Source: Scolanthus callimorphus (lineage: Eukaryota > Cnidaria > Anthozoa > Actiniaria > Edwardsiidae). From it: DNA of 64,000 bases. Positions 1 to 12,100 of this stretch are shown here, one piece after another. Position numbers and translations under genes: made by a program. A model generated the notes under the pieces. The model had not been told where the DNA came from. It did no database searches and saw only the letters and a list, made by a program, of their open reading frames with translations. The stretch lies in assembly GCA_033964015.1 (NCBI GenBank), contig CM066923.1, forward strand, positions 4,078,978-4,142,977, in the 5' to 3' direction. Position 1 is the stretch's first letter. Every line of letters begins with the position of its first letter.

Positions 1-372
1 GTTACGGTTATCGTTATCGTTATCGTTATCGTTACGGTTATCGTTTCTGTTACCGTCATCGTCAGTTATCGTTATCGTCTCTGTTATCGTCACTGTTATC
101 GTTACTTTATCGTTGTTGTTACGGTTATTGTTATCGTTACGGTTATCGTTTCTGTTACCGTTGTCGTCAGTTATCGTTACCGTTATCGTTACCGTTATTG
201 TTATCATTTTCGATACCGTTATCGTTTCTGTTACCGTTATCGTCGGTTATCGTTACCGTTATCGTTATTTTATCGTTGTCGTTACGGTTATCGTTATCGT
301 TATTTTATCGTTGTCGTTATTTTATCGTTGTCGTTACGGTTATTGTACCGTTATCATTACGGTTATCGTTTC
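1..372. repeat. GTTATC/GTTACG-type microsatellite array
   Basis: Degenerate tandem array of 6-bp units of the GTTATC, GTTACG and GTTACC type, with interspersed TTTATCGTTGTC blocks. It reads through several frames as low-complexity Val/Ile/Leu/Ser protein, which I treat as an artefact. It continues after the LINE tail at 577. Confidence 0.93.
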
Positions 373-542
373 TGTTTCTCTTTTAATTTTTAAAACGCGC
401 CTAAAAACTCATCTTTTTAAACAAGCATTTTTATAGATTATTATTATTATAGATTATTATACTGATTATTTATAGAATTGTTTTTAATTGTAGCATTGTA
501 AAGCGCCATAGAGCAGTTAATGTATATGGCGCTATATAAATC

Positions 543-575
<33 letters not shown>

Positions 576-576
576 C
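373..576 (+). mobile_element. 3' end of an L2-like LINE (or SINE with an L2 tail)
   Basis: The frame ending at 436 finishes with FKTRLKTHLFKQAF, which resembles the end of L2-type LINE open reading frames. It is followed by TGTAAAGCGCC... GGCGCTATATAAAT (positions 498-540) and an ATT-repeat tail to 576, the usual layout of an L2-type 3' end. The body of the element is missing, so this is a 5'-truncated copy. Which clade it belongs to is inferred from memory of these tails. Confidence 0.6.
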
Positions 577-870
577 GTTACCGTTATCGTTACTTTTATC
601 GTTACCGTTATTGTTATCATTTTCGATTCGTTATCGTTTCTGTTACCGTTATCGTCGGTTATCGTTACCGTTATCGTTATTTTATCGTTGTCGTTACGGT
701 TATCGTTATCGTTGTCGTTACGGTTATCGTTATCGTTATTTTATCATTGTCGTTACGGTTATTGCACCGTTATCATAACGGTTATCGTTTCTGTTACCGC
801 TATCGTTATCGTTATAGTTATCATTATCATTATTGCTATCGTTATCGTTATCGTTATAGTTATCACTAGC
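577..870. repeat. second block of the GTTATC-type microsatellite
   Basis: The same hexamer family resumes straight after the ATT tail of the LINE. Several sub-blocks of the first array recur, suggesting that the array expanded around, or was seeded near, the LINE tail. Confidence 0.9.
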
Positions 871-1924
871 TGATGCCCGTGAAAAATTCACGGAGTGTAA
901 GGGGGAAATTTACTAAAAGTGTTCTCTGTTTAAAAAAAAAACGGGGAAAAAAATCACAATAGCCATATGGATGTGGGGAGGAGTTCATGATTTCCCCCTT
1001 CCATAAACTGCTGGATTTACATTACTAATAACCTCCCATCAGCATGTGAACCCCGTCCCACCATGCCGAAATAAATGAAGTGAGCCCAAAAGAATTTTTT
1101 TTGCACTGCCACTGGTCTCCCTGATTTTGGTGCAACAAAATCACGCGCGTGTCCGTCACTCAAATCGGTCAAAGAACCCGTGAAAATGGAAAGTAAATTT
1201 GACTTCGGAATTGTTTGTATGTTTATCATATCTCAGTGAGGGGAGAGAAGAAACAGGTCAAGTAAAAATGGTGTAAGGACTAAGAATTTTTGTAGTTTAT
1301 ATTATTTATATTTTTTCGGCTTTATCCCTCGCTTAAAAAATAGCTTGAATTAGAACTTAGACCAAAGTGAATCTTTTCCAACAAAAACATGCCCACTCGA
1401 GGGATTTCCTCCTTCTCTTCGGGATTGTGTCCTTCGTTTGCGAGAGAGCCGTCAGGATTTATACTAAGAGAATATTATTCATGACTTTCACGGACTTTGT
1501 TTTGTAAATGTGTCATTTCGACTTGGCATGACTTAGCGCGTGCTCCGAGGGAAGCAATGTAGTGTGTACGTTTGTTGAAACTTGAATGAAAATTTTTCTC
1601 AGCTCAAATCTTTCAAGTTAGAATTATCCCTGCACATTCCTGTATGTAATCTGTAAGAAAACCATTTAGGTTTGAATGTCAATGGTGCTTTCGGCTGCGC
1701 GAACCGAGTTCTTTTTTAGTTTCTGTGGGAGAATTCAACATGGCGGTGATGGCGGCTTTGTCCCTCGCTTAAGAAATCGCTTGAATTAGAACTTAGCCCG
1801 AGGTGAATCTTTTCCAACAAAAACACGCTCATGGTCCAGATTTCCACCTTCCCTTCGGGTTTGCGAACTTCTTTTGGCGGCACAGCTTCAGGGCTGAGCG
1901 GAGCGAGTGTCGACACGATTTTCC
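871..1924. other. non-coding stretch with a direct duplication
   Basis: No gene is seen. Positions 1316-1445 and 1752-1870 are diverged direct copies of one segment (shared core TTGAATTAGAACTTAG and TGAATCTTTTCCAACAAAAACA), about 436 bp apart. Confidence 0.7.
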
Positions 1925-1939
1925 TTACGGTATTAATAT

Positions 1940-2475
1940 ATAGATTATCATTATTGCTATCGTTATCGTTATCGTTATAGTTATCATTATCATTATTGCT
2001 ATCGTTATCGTTATCGTTATAGTTATCAATATCATTATTGCTATCGTTATCGTTATAGTTATCATTACCATTATTGCTATCGTTATCGTTATCGTTATAG
2101 TTATCATTATCATTATTGCTATCGTTATCGTTTTCGTTATAGTTATCATTATCATTATTGCTATCGTTATCGTTATCGTTATCGTTATAGTTATCATTAT
2201 CATTATTGCTATCGTTATCGTTATCGTTATCGTTATCGTTATAGTTATCATTATCATTATTGCTATCGTTATCGTTATCGTTATAATTATCATTATCATT
2301 ATTGCTATCGTTATCGTTATCGTTATCGTTATAGTTATCATTATCATTATTGCTATCGTTATCGTTATCGTTATAGTTATCATTATCATTATTGCTATCG
2401 TTATCGTTATAGTTATCGATCTTATTATTGCTATCGTTACCGTTATCGTCACTTTTATTGTTACCTTTACCGTTA
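1940..2475. repeat. GTTATC/ATTATC microsatellite, ordered 42-48 bp units
   Basis: A regular array in which runs of ATCGTT alternate with ATAGTTATCATTATCATTATTGCT-type spacers, giving a longer unit of about 40-50 bp. The minus-strand reading is a long Asn/Asp/Ser repeat that starts in flanking unique sequence; nothing supports it being translated. Confidence 0.93.
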
Positions 2476-2849
2476 TTGTTATTTGCCAGACTCTTCACCA
2501 TTTCATGAGCAAGAGGGAAATACAAAAATACTTTGGTGTTAATGAACATCAAGATGGTAAGCCTTAACAAACAAACATGTCGTGTTGCAGGAATCGCCCG
2601 TGTTCTATCTCTCTATCCCTGCAAATGGAGTTTCGCGACTGCTAAGACACGAAATTTCAATGGAAACGTGGGCCACCAATTCGGTTACAACTGTTGCGAT
2701 TTATATGGAAACCGGTGTGTTGTAGCTGTCGTAGCAGTCGAAGTTTGTTCGCGACTTGCTGCGACAGCTCCGACCGTTGCATATGGAAACAAGGCTTAAG
2801 CAAAAAAAAAAAACAGGAACGCGTTAAATCGATGTTACGTTTTTTTCAG
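2476..2849. other. unassigned sequence upstream of the first visible ADAMTS exon
   Basis: No convincing coding exon. The signal-peptide exon of the ADAMTS gene should lie upstream of 2850, here or outside the window; I could not identify it. A polypyrimidine tract and AG precede 2850. Confidence 0.5.
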
Positions 2850-3169
2850 TTCCAGATTATGAAATAGTCCACCCGTACCAGTCCGCCTCGGACGGCTCAT
2901 TTCTTTCCTACGACTTACACAAGGAACACCGAACAAAGCGTAGCATGGACACATCACGTGAAAAACACGTTACCCTGAGGGCATTCGGCAAAAACCTACA
3001 GCTAAAGCTACGAGAAAACAAGGAACTAGTAGCACCAGGCCTCAACGTGGAGACTTACAAGAACGGTAAAGCTCAGACGAGTGAGCTCCCCGCGGGGCCT
3101 GTGCACTACCTGGGGCAAGTTAACGACGATGCGCGGACAATGGTGGCCGTTAGTCATGGCGAAGGCCTG
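2850..3169 (+). CDS. ADAMTS exon 1 (first visible): propeptide
   Basis: Acceptor TTTTTTCAG before 2850 and donor GTAGGT at 3170. It enters in phase 1 and leaves in phase 0. It encodes PDYEIVHPYQ, a basic RTKR site, HVTLRAFGKNLQLKL and MVAVSHGEGL, the M12B/ADAMTS prodomain pattern (strand HLRAFG and the turn before GLI). The ATG at 2945 is internal, because coding similarity begins upstream of it. Confidence 0.85.
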
Positions 3170-6100
3170 GTAGGTGGTCCACAACTTTGAAGTAATCTAT
3201 CCATACTTTACTAGTTTCCGAAGTGTCTGTGCAAGGAAGGTTTCTGATTGGCTGAATTTTTCCCGCCGTTTTGGGCGCGCGCGCGCGACACAGTAAGCCC
3301 GTAAGATAAATGTTTTACTAAAAGATAAAAATCTGAAGATTGCGAATTCACTTTCCATTTCTTTTCTGTGAGCAAAATTTAAAATAGTTTTAGCTATATC
3401 TGTTCAGTTATTCAAACAATTGTTTATTGCAATATTAATTGTCAAATCGGAGGACAGATTTCAAAATCTTTCAGTAGCTAAACTCTTTCGTTCCTGCTTT
3501 TATTTTGACTGTATGTAGACTATATAAATATATGTCAAACACGCAACAACTTTCCCTGGTGTACATCGGAAGTTCAGCAAATTAAAAAAAAATCAGGAAA
3601 AACCGATGCACCACCGTAAACCGTAAAAAAATGTCGTTAACACGTACTGGCGCTGATTGAACTAAAAAAAGTACGTCCATGAGACCTTAGCCGTTTGCAC
3701 CCAGGCTGAAGGACTGGAGGGTAGGAAGCCATAAAAATAGCCACAAATTTCCAAATGTTATAGTTTCTCAACCTGGAGTAGTTACGGATGCCCTCTTTCA
3801 CCACTAACAGTGTGGATGTGTCATTACACACCCATTACACGTTACATACACATTACACTCTTTAGCGTTCACAAGCAGTGACATTTTCATCACTCACCTC
3901 TAGTTAACCGGTACTTGCAGGCAGGACTGATACAGACTAGTGACGAATCGTTTTATCTCCATCCCGTTCCCAACCACCTGGCAAGCAAAGTCAACAAGAA
4001 AACACAATCAGCACCGCATATCGTGTACAAGAAGTCAACAAAAGCTGACCAAATCAGCTGTGACGTCGAAGGTATAAGTTTATTAATGCAGCCCATTACA
4101 GTATAGGTGGGGGGGGGGGGGTTATGTCTGGAACAAACGTCCGGGAGAAATGCGCCAATGCGAGTCTTAAGAGCCCGTGTCAGCCACGAATTACGTGTAG
4201 AAATTTCTAAATATCGACATCTAAAAACAAAGTTTCATATTTGGTTTGTGCTCTCTCCGACTTGATCTGTTGCTTTGCTGTCAAAATAGCGGCTGACACA
4301 GGCTCTTTAAAGGCATTAAATCCAATTGGATTATTTAAATAGCCTGTGTCAGCCGCCATTTTGCAGGGCCCGTGGTTTGATGCGCGGGTGCGGAAACGCA
4401 TAATTTGACTTTCTCCGCATAATGCGCATAATCCGCCAAATCCCGCATAATCGCGCACAATTTCCCATATTTTGTGAAAATCATTGAAAAGGCATCATTA
4501 CTTGGTGAATTTCAATTTTTCTTACATATTTTTCTCACAAAACTGATACATTTCTTCTAAAATTATCTGGCCAACGTCAAAACAACTCGATAGAAATGAA
4601 AAATAACAGCAAAAGCGTTCTATGCTAATCGCGTTGAGCTGGGAACTGATGTCGACAAGAAATAAAACTTCCGTCGACAGTGCAGATCGCTCTCGCGATC
4701 GGGATTAATTTGGAAAGTTACGCGCAGAATGACGCCGCAAACAAGCGCGACGATGTTTTTGTGATCACGAGAATCGTAACGATCCGATAGTCTGCATGTA
4801 ACTCTCGTGACCGTTCAGTTCTTGGTTTAATAGGAGTGCGTTGCTACGATTCTTGTGGTATGAAAAAGGTAACCCTTTTTTGTAAGAATAAGCTTTATTA
4901 CAAGTGAAACACACGTCTACCTGAAAGAAAATGTAGCGTCATTACGTCATTGTAAAGCGAAGCAATTTATAAACAAACAAGAGTTGTTAAAACCAATTAG
5001 CAGCTATATCCGTGTTACAAAACAGCTAAAAACAGCAAAATACGTTACGACACTAGGAAAAAATATTGCGCAATCCCGCATAATTTCGTATTTTTAGCGC
5101 ATAATTTTGCATTTTTAGCGCATAATTTCAGAAAAAATCGCGCATAATTTCAGAACAAAACCCGCATCAAACCACGGGCCCTGACTTTGACAGCATAGCA
5201 ACATACCAAGTCGGAGAAAGCATCCATTTCCATCGGTTGATTTAGAGAATATAAAACAATGTTCTCGATTGAATTTGGTAAATCAAATCTGAAACTTTGT
5301 TTTTAGATGTTTATTAAGAGATTTCTACACGTAAATCGCGAACGAAAACAATAACAAAGGAGGGGCTGACACAGGTTCTTTAATCCCAACTTCTTTGATA
5401 TCCGTTTTGTTTAGCCTTATTCTGGACTTATTTTTATATAACCATTTTTATAATAATGTATGATAGAACAAAATAGAAAGTTTCGGATCTAATGTAAAAC
5501 CTTAGCTTAAACACGGAGTTCCGGTATAAAAGGGATAAGACCGCCCACTTTCACGCTTGAATCGGCAATTATAAATTCATATTTCAACAGAATGAAGTCG
5601 AGAATTTTCAGTCTCCGGCAAAAGTGTTTTTATAGGGCCCAACAAGTTTAAATAAAATTATTTTTGAATAAATGACAAGGTAATTTCTTGTAGAATACTG
5701 AAATTTGTTTATTTGATGTTTACTAACGTTTTCAGTTCACATTTTGAATTTCGCGGTTCAGAATATTTCGATCCTTATGAATACTAATTAGTCTTGCTCT
5801 CCGCACGAAAAGCTTTTATCTGAGCCAAACCGCTTGTAATAAAAATTATTCTGCCGCAACTAAAAACGTAATTGTTAAAAAGGAAAGAGTTCCTATTTAT
5901 TTCTTTACAAACTCGCGTTTTGAATATAAATTTTGAATTTCGCGCCACAGAGAGGTGTTAACACTACAACAGCTGAGTGACAACTGACAATCAAAGGCCC
6001 GCGGGCGCGCTCCTTTTATACCGGAACTCCGTGTTTAAAGATACAGCCGATTGAGTTTGAGCGTTTTAACCAAACAGTTCGCACGTTACGTTTGAACGTT

Positions 6101-9100
6101 TGAAAGTTGCGTTGTGAGACAAAAAGTCGGACGTTTCCAAGGGCAACCGCCATGTGTATTTTTCACTGACCAATCAGAGAGGACAGAACTCTTTGGTTCG
6201 CCATAGAAACGTCTCGTTTCATCCTAGAAACACAACTTTTAAACGTTCAAACATAACGTGCGAACTGTTAGGGTAAAACGCTCAAACGCAATCGGCTGTA
6301 AGATGCTGCGTGCCTAAATAAAATTTCTATCTATCTATTCGTCATTTTAGGCCCTGCATCTTAAGGGAACTCAGTGGTCGAAATTATCAAATGCTTTTCA
6401 TGGGAATTCGCGCTGAGCATTTCAAAACATCGATTTTGCATTTGGGAATTTGGGCGTTTTTCTCCCATCAGTCAAACTGACTGGGCCAATCATGTTGTTG
6501 GGCTATTTCACCCAGCGCACCTGTCTGGTTTCCTCGGCTTGGGCGTAATGTTGTCCCATTTCAGATCACGTGGCATTCATTTGAATAATCTCTCCTTGTT
6601 TGGGATGGTTCAAAATTCATATATCCTTCGGTGCGTAGGAGAAAAACAAAGAAAGAATACTCATGGGAATGCCACATGATCTGAAATGGGCAAACATTAC
6701 GCCCAAGCCGAGGAGGTCTATTGTAGTCGACTGCACTAGGCGAAACCGGGGCAAGAATTTGATTCGTTCATATGGCTTGACTGGCAGAACGGAAAAAAAG
6801 GAAGGCCGCGCGTTGCACGCCCTAACTTGAAAAAAAAGTTTAAAAGTGGGGGCCGTGGAGACCCACATGCTCAGAGTGCTGTGCTCACGGATGTGCGTAT
6901 TTTTCCGGAGACGAAAGTAGACGGGGGAAAATAATAGCATCTCAACTATATTTCTATAAAGAACAAGAAATTTACTGTCTTTGCTATTCTCGTTATCCTT
7001 TCTTATTGTAAAAAAGGCAAAATCGCTTCAATGGTAAAAGCAACGAAAACAAAATACACATGAATATCTTCCTTGTCAGAAATCAAGACCAACCACGAGA
7101 TTAAACGCCTTGTCACTGATGACGTCACAAAAAGAAATGATCTTAACGCGTATCTAGAGCTTGGTATAGCAACAGATGAGGTCGTGCAAGGCATCCATGG
7201 CAACAATACAGTTGACTACATACTGACAGTAGCAAATATTGTGAGTCGTTTCCCTGAATTGTGTAAGACACTCTAGCATGGGGTGATATCACATGTATAA
7301 GTCTTGGGATTCTTTTACCATTATTCTACATTATAGAATGCGTGCTCTATTTCACAGATAAAGTCATAGAAAGTTGTGCTCTAATGCTTAATTAGTATAA
7401 TTACTCAAGCGATTCCACGCGCTGATTAGTCGACAGTAGCAAGGATCAAGGTGAATGGCATCAAACTTGCAATATACAGCTGCTACTGTCCAACTGAAGA
7501 GTATGCTGATAGCACCAAAGAGGCGTTTTACCTACAACTGAATAAATCCATACAAAAGACGAAGAAAGACCATCCGTCATATAAGACCATAGTCGCTGGC
7601 GACTTTAATGCTACAATTGGATTTGACTGCAACTCCGCTAGCTGGAAAGGTGTAGGCCCCTATCATGTTCAGGACAATACCAGCTTCAATGGGATGAAAT
7701 TAATAGAAACAGCGGAAAGTAATGCTCTGTGCATCCTCAACACCACCTTTGCAACAAGAACTAATGAACATCTATGGACGTTCCATTCCAACTTAGGATA
7801 CAAACGGCGACTTGACTATATATTGGCTGATTGGTTTGTAAAGAGATCGACTAGTAACTGCAGGTCCTACCCTATGCAGAGTCTACCGTTTGAATCCGAC
7901 CACTGTGTTGTCGTTATGGATGCAAGTTTCCCTACCAGAAAAATGGTGAAGAAGATGTTCTCTAAGAATAGAAAGCAGGTCCCCAAGAACCACCCAGACA
8001 TGCGACAGCTTCGCGATGACCAATCCATTCAAGCAGCGTATAGCGCTAAACTAGATCTGTTGCTCGCAAATGCCCCAGAACCACTGACTGTTGATCATGT
8101 TGAAGAGCTGCTGACTAAGTCTGTACAGGTAGCCTCCAGAGAGACAATCCCACAGAGAGTAAAGGTAGAAATTGCAAAACCATGGACGAACCCGGAATAT
8201 CAAGAACTCACGGCACACCAACATCAAGAGAAAGATCCGGCAAAGAAGAAAGCTATTGCCAAAGAGGTCAGGATGCTTCGCACTCGACTCAAGAATGAAT
8301 TCTTTAAAGTCAAAGCGGACCAGATAAACCTGGCTAGTGAACAACGTGAAGCCGAGGAAGAGTTCCGCCTGATGAAGAATTATACATCGCTCTCAAAGGA
8401 ATCCAGGCCACTGATCAGTCCAGATAAACTCAAGACCCACTTTGCAAGTCATTTTGCTGACCGTCCTTACATCCCACAGCCTGAGTTAGAAAGTCCTGAA
8501 GACTTCCCACACTTACTGCCACCGGATGACCTGCCTGCAATAGACGAATCTACACCTAATCGTAAGGAGATTGAGAATACCATCAAAAGTCTGAAGAACG
8601 GGAAATGTCAAGGTACTGACAAAGTATACTCCGAGCAGGTGAAGTATTCCACGTCTACAAGGCTGATACACTACGTTTTACTACTAGTTGGATTGATATG
8701 GACGTGTGTCCAGGTTCCTGCGACATGGCTTAAAGCATCCATTACGTGCCTTTACAAGAGGGGTCTTAAATCTCTTCCAGAAAATTATCGTGGTTTAAGT
8801 ATAATTGCAACGATCTCTAAAGTGTTATCAGGGATAATTATCGAAAGACTCAGAGACGCGTACGAGCTGATCCTACTACCATCTCAATTTGGATTCCGCG
8901 GAAACAGGTCTACATGTGACGCTATATTCATTCTGCGTCATATTTTGCAATTGTCGCAAAAATCCAAAACGCCCTTGTATGTGGCTTTCATAGATCTTAA
9001 AGCTGCATACGACTGGATCCCAAGAGAGGCTCTATTTAGATGCCTCGAAGTACGGTTAAGATGCTCACACTTGATAGCAATCCTGCGGGCATTATACACG

Positions 9101-12100
9101 GGTACCAAGGCATGCATTAAAGGGTCAACCAGCTACTTCGAAACACTAGTAGGCTGTCGACAAGGAGCATTAGAATCGCCTCCTATCTTCAATATATACA
9201 TGGACTTTGTTGTAAGAGTGGCGCGAAATGAGATACTACAGCGCATCCCAAATGCAGGTTTCAATGTGAACTTCGTCATTCCCAATGAAGTCTCACCAAG
9301 AGAATATCGAAAGAAGGCCCCACAATCCGGTCATCAACAAATCACTGAGCTCCTATATGCCGACGATCAGGTTATCTTCGCGAAGTCTGCCGAAGAGCTG
9401 CAAGAGATGCTGGAGATTTATGATAAGAGCTTCAAGCGGTTTGGTCTGCAAATGTCAAACGACAAAACGGAAACAATGATCTTTAATGTAGATGAGATGT
9501 TGATGGAAAAAGAAAGTTTGGTCACAATTGGCTCAAAGAAACTGAAGAACGTCAGGAATTTCAAGTATCTTGGATACACAATCACCAACTCTGCTAAAAT
9601 CTCGCAATTTCTGTATACGAGAATAGGTGCTGCTTTCCAGAAATGGGAGGAGCTGAAACACGTGCTAACAGACAAACGAATTCAACTAGCGACCAGAGTT
9701 AAATTCCTGAACGCATGTGTAAAATCACGATTGCTGTATGTGTCCAAGCCTGGGAGCTCTCAGAAGAGGAACTGAGGAAGGTGGAAGTGGTGTGGCATGG
9801 TTTTTTGAGGAAAATGGTACGAGGTGGCTACAAACGTAGAAATGCCCCTGATCGGAAAAGGATAAATCGGAATGATGATCTTGAATCAGGTGAATTTGAC
9901 TGGAGGTTGGAAATCACAAATGTAGAACTGCGAAATATCACCGGAACTCTCCCGATTCGTGACTTTTGCACAAAACAACATCTGAAATATCTGGCCCATG
10001 TATGTAGGTTGAGCAATGACTCCCTCCAAAAGCAAGTTCTTTTTAGTACGGGAAATGGAAGGATATGGAACAAAGTAGAGCGTCTCCTTGACATTGATAA
10101 AATACAAGCGAGACGCCAGATGATGGACAAAGACGGCTTCCTGAAATTTCTCGAGGATACTTTCTCTTGAAAGATCGCCCCAAGGCTGCGACGCGGTCAC
10201 GCGGGAAAACATGATGATGATGATGATGATGTTTGTTACATTTTGGACATAACATTGGTAGCATTGGCGATTGCGCGCTCTCTTTATTACGAGAGAAACG
10301 TAAAAAAAATACACCTAAACGTGAATTTTTGTCCAACATTTTAAAAGTCACTTGAGTAGTTATACTAAAGTTGTCTCGAGATTCAACGAGGCAATTTTAT
10401 AGACTGTCAACTATCTACTAGACTACTATCTATGTAGTTGTCTGTCTGTCTGTGTGTCAGATTGCCTGCCACTCGGCTGAAACATTTTTCAGCACCAAAA
10501 CAATAGATTGTTATCTGATCTTCTCCTTACAGGTTAGTGGAATTTTCCAAGATGCATCCATCGGTGCCAAGAAAATCACTGTTGTGGTCAACAGGATCTT
10601 TATTTTGACCTATGCTGAGGTAGATCACTGTTGTAGATCACTTGAAAACACCAGTTCTACCATGATCGGTACTTCATACTAAATAAGCATGAGGTCATAA
10701 AAATTTGGTACAGAGAAATGATAGGGGTTCAGCCTACTTTTGGGGTTCTAAATTAAATTTTCAGCTCCTGAACTTTTGGGAGTTAGGCCTAATAAATTGT
10801 TGAGTGCAAATCTGTAAATAAGTAATTCTGTTGGGTAAAGGATTTACAATTTAGTTATTTTATTAACATTATTTTTTGTGTTCCTTTTTAGAGGGGGGGG
10901 GGGGGGGGGGGGGGCAACTGCTTGCAAAGTCATACCAGATATCAGATGCATCCTTACTGTTATTTGCAAACAGTGTAAGAATATTTGAATTATCTGTCAT
11001 AATTATATAGCCAGCTCGAAATCCCATTGTGCCGGCAGATCGATTTTTCTTGAATCGTCCAATTATTTTTAATTGGATCGCGCACGCTCTAATTGGACAG
11101 TTCGCGCTGAAATTGGACAGTTTGGGTTTGAACATGGATGTTATATAATTAATAAATAACAGGACTCCATGCTTGTCCAATTAAGAAAAAAATGGATGAT
11201 TCCTCGGAACTCGAAATTCGACTCGGCCTGCGGCCTCGTCCAATTTTGGAGTTCCTCTGAATCATCCATTTTTTCTTAATTGGACAGCATGGAGTCCTAT
11301 TATATATACTTATTATGGCATTTATCTGTCATTATTATGGCATTCCCTATAATGATGAATTTCACATTTAATGAACCTGGACCTTCTCTATCATGCATTA
11401 ATTAACAATTAGACCTCAAGGCTGAATGTGCTATGATGAATAGACCATGAGGCCGAAGGCCGAATGGTCTATTGATATCATAGCACATGAGGATGAGAGG
11501 TCTAATTGTTTTAGTATAAACCAACTAGTGGTCGGATTTGACAAAGAATTCCATTATTTATGTTGAAAAAATCAAGTTTTCTTGCAAAGAAAGGTTATGG
11601 TTTTGCCAGGCACGGTCTATCACTAATAGACCATTAGTAGCTCAGCCAATCAGAATGCAGGATTTGTAATAGACCATTAGTTTGGTTTATACTAACTTGT
11701 GTTACATTGTTGTAATCACAATGTAAGAGAATAAAAAAAACTGAAGCTCCACAAATGATTAAAATCTTTTCTTCCAGCTCAATATTGCAGCAAATGAAGG
11801 AAATGGTGCCAAACTCTCAGCTATTACCAGCTGGGCCAGAGACAACAATGTTAACCCTGACAGTGATGCAGATCCCAAACATTTTGATGCACTTGTCTTC
11901 AATGCAAGGTAAAGTTCCCTTTTCACATGGCAGGGCTGGCCAGCCATGTGGGTATATGCTTCATCGCTGAATGTCACAAAAGCCGCCTTATTTCAATATG
12001 AATGGTCCTTTTGTTTGATTATGCCTTGTTCTATTAGAAGACAACTATATGGCATTCAGCGATGAAGTAGATACCCATGTATGTTCTCTTTTTCACATTT

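Larger units (their letters stand above)
4072..7079 (+). other. ADAMTS intron 2, filled with MITEs
   Basis: Contains no coding exon I can support. Most of 4167-6720 is short inverted-repeat transposons, listed separately. A run of 12 G occurs near 4109-4120. Confidence 0.7.
7430..10232 (+). mobile_element. 5'-truncated non-LTR retrotransposon (LINE) in ADAMTS intron 3
   Basis: Same strand as the host gene. Starts inside the endonuclease region (sequence similarity begins near 7433) and ends with an (ATG)n tail at about 10213-10230. Contains endonuclease and reverse transcriptase coding sequence in two frames. The truncated 5' end and short-repeat 3' tail are usual for target-primed insertion. 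Clade not resolved; the trinucleotide tail and single visible ORF suit RTE-like or related groups. Confidence 0.88.

Noticed and set aside
1..870. Telomeric repeat
   Set aside because: Units are GTTATC and relatives, not TTAGGG, and the array is interrupted by a LINE tail.
113..873. Plus-strand Val/Ile/Leu/Ser-rich ORFs
   Set aside because: Translations of the GTTATC-type microsatellite; only the last residues before 436 look like a real LINE remnant.
1716..2570. 284-residue minus-strand ORF rich in Asn and Asp
   Set aside because: Most of it is microsatellite translation; no start context, domain or splice support.
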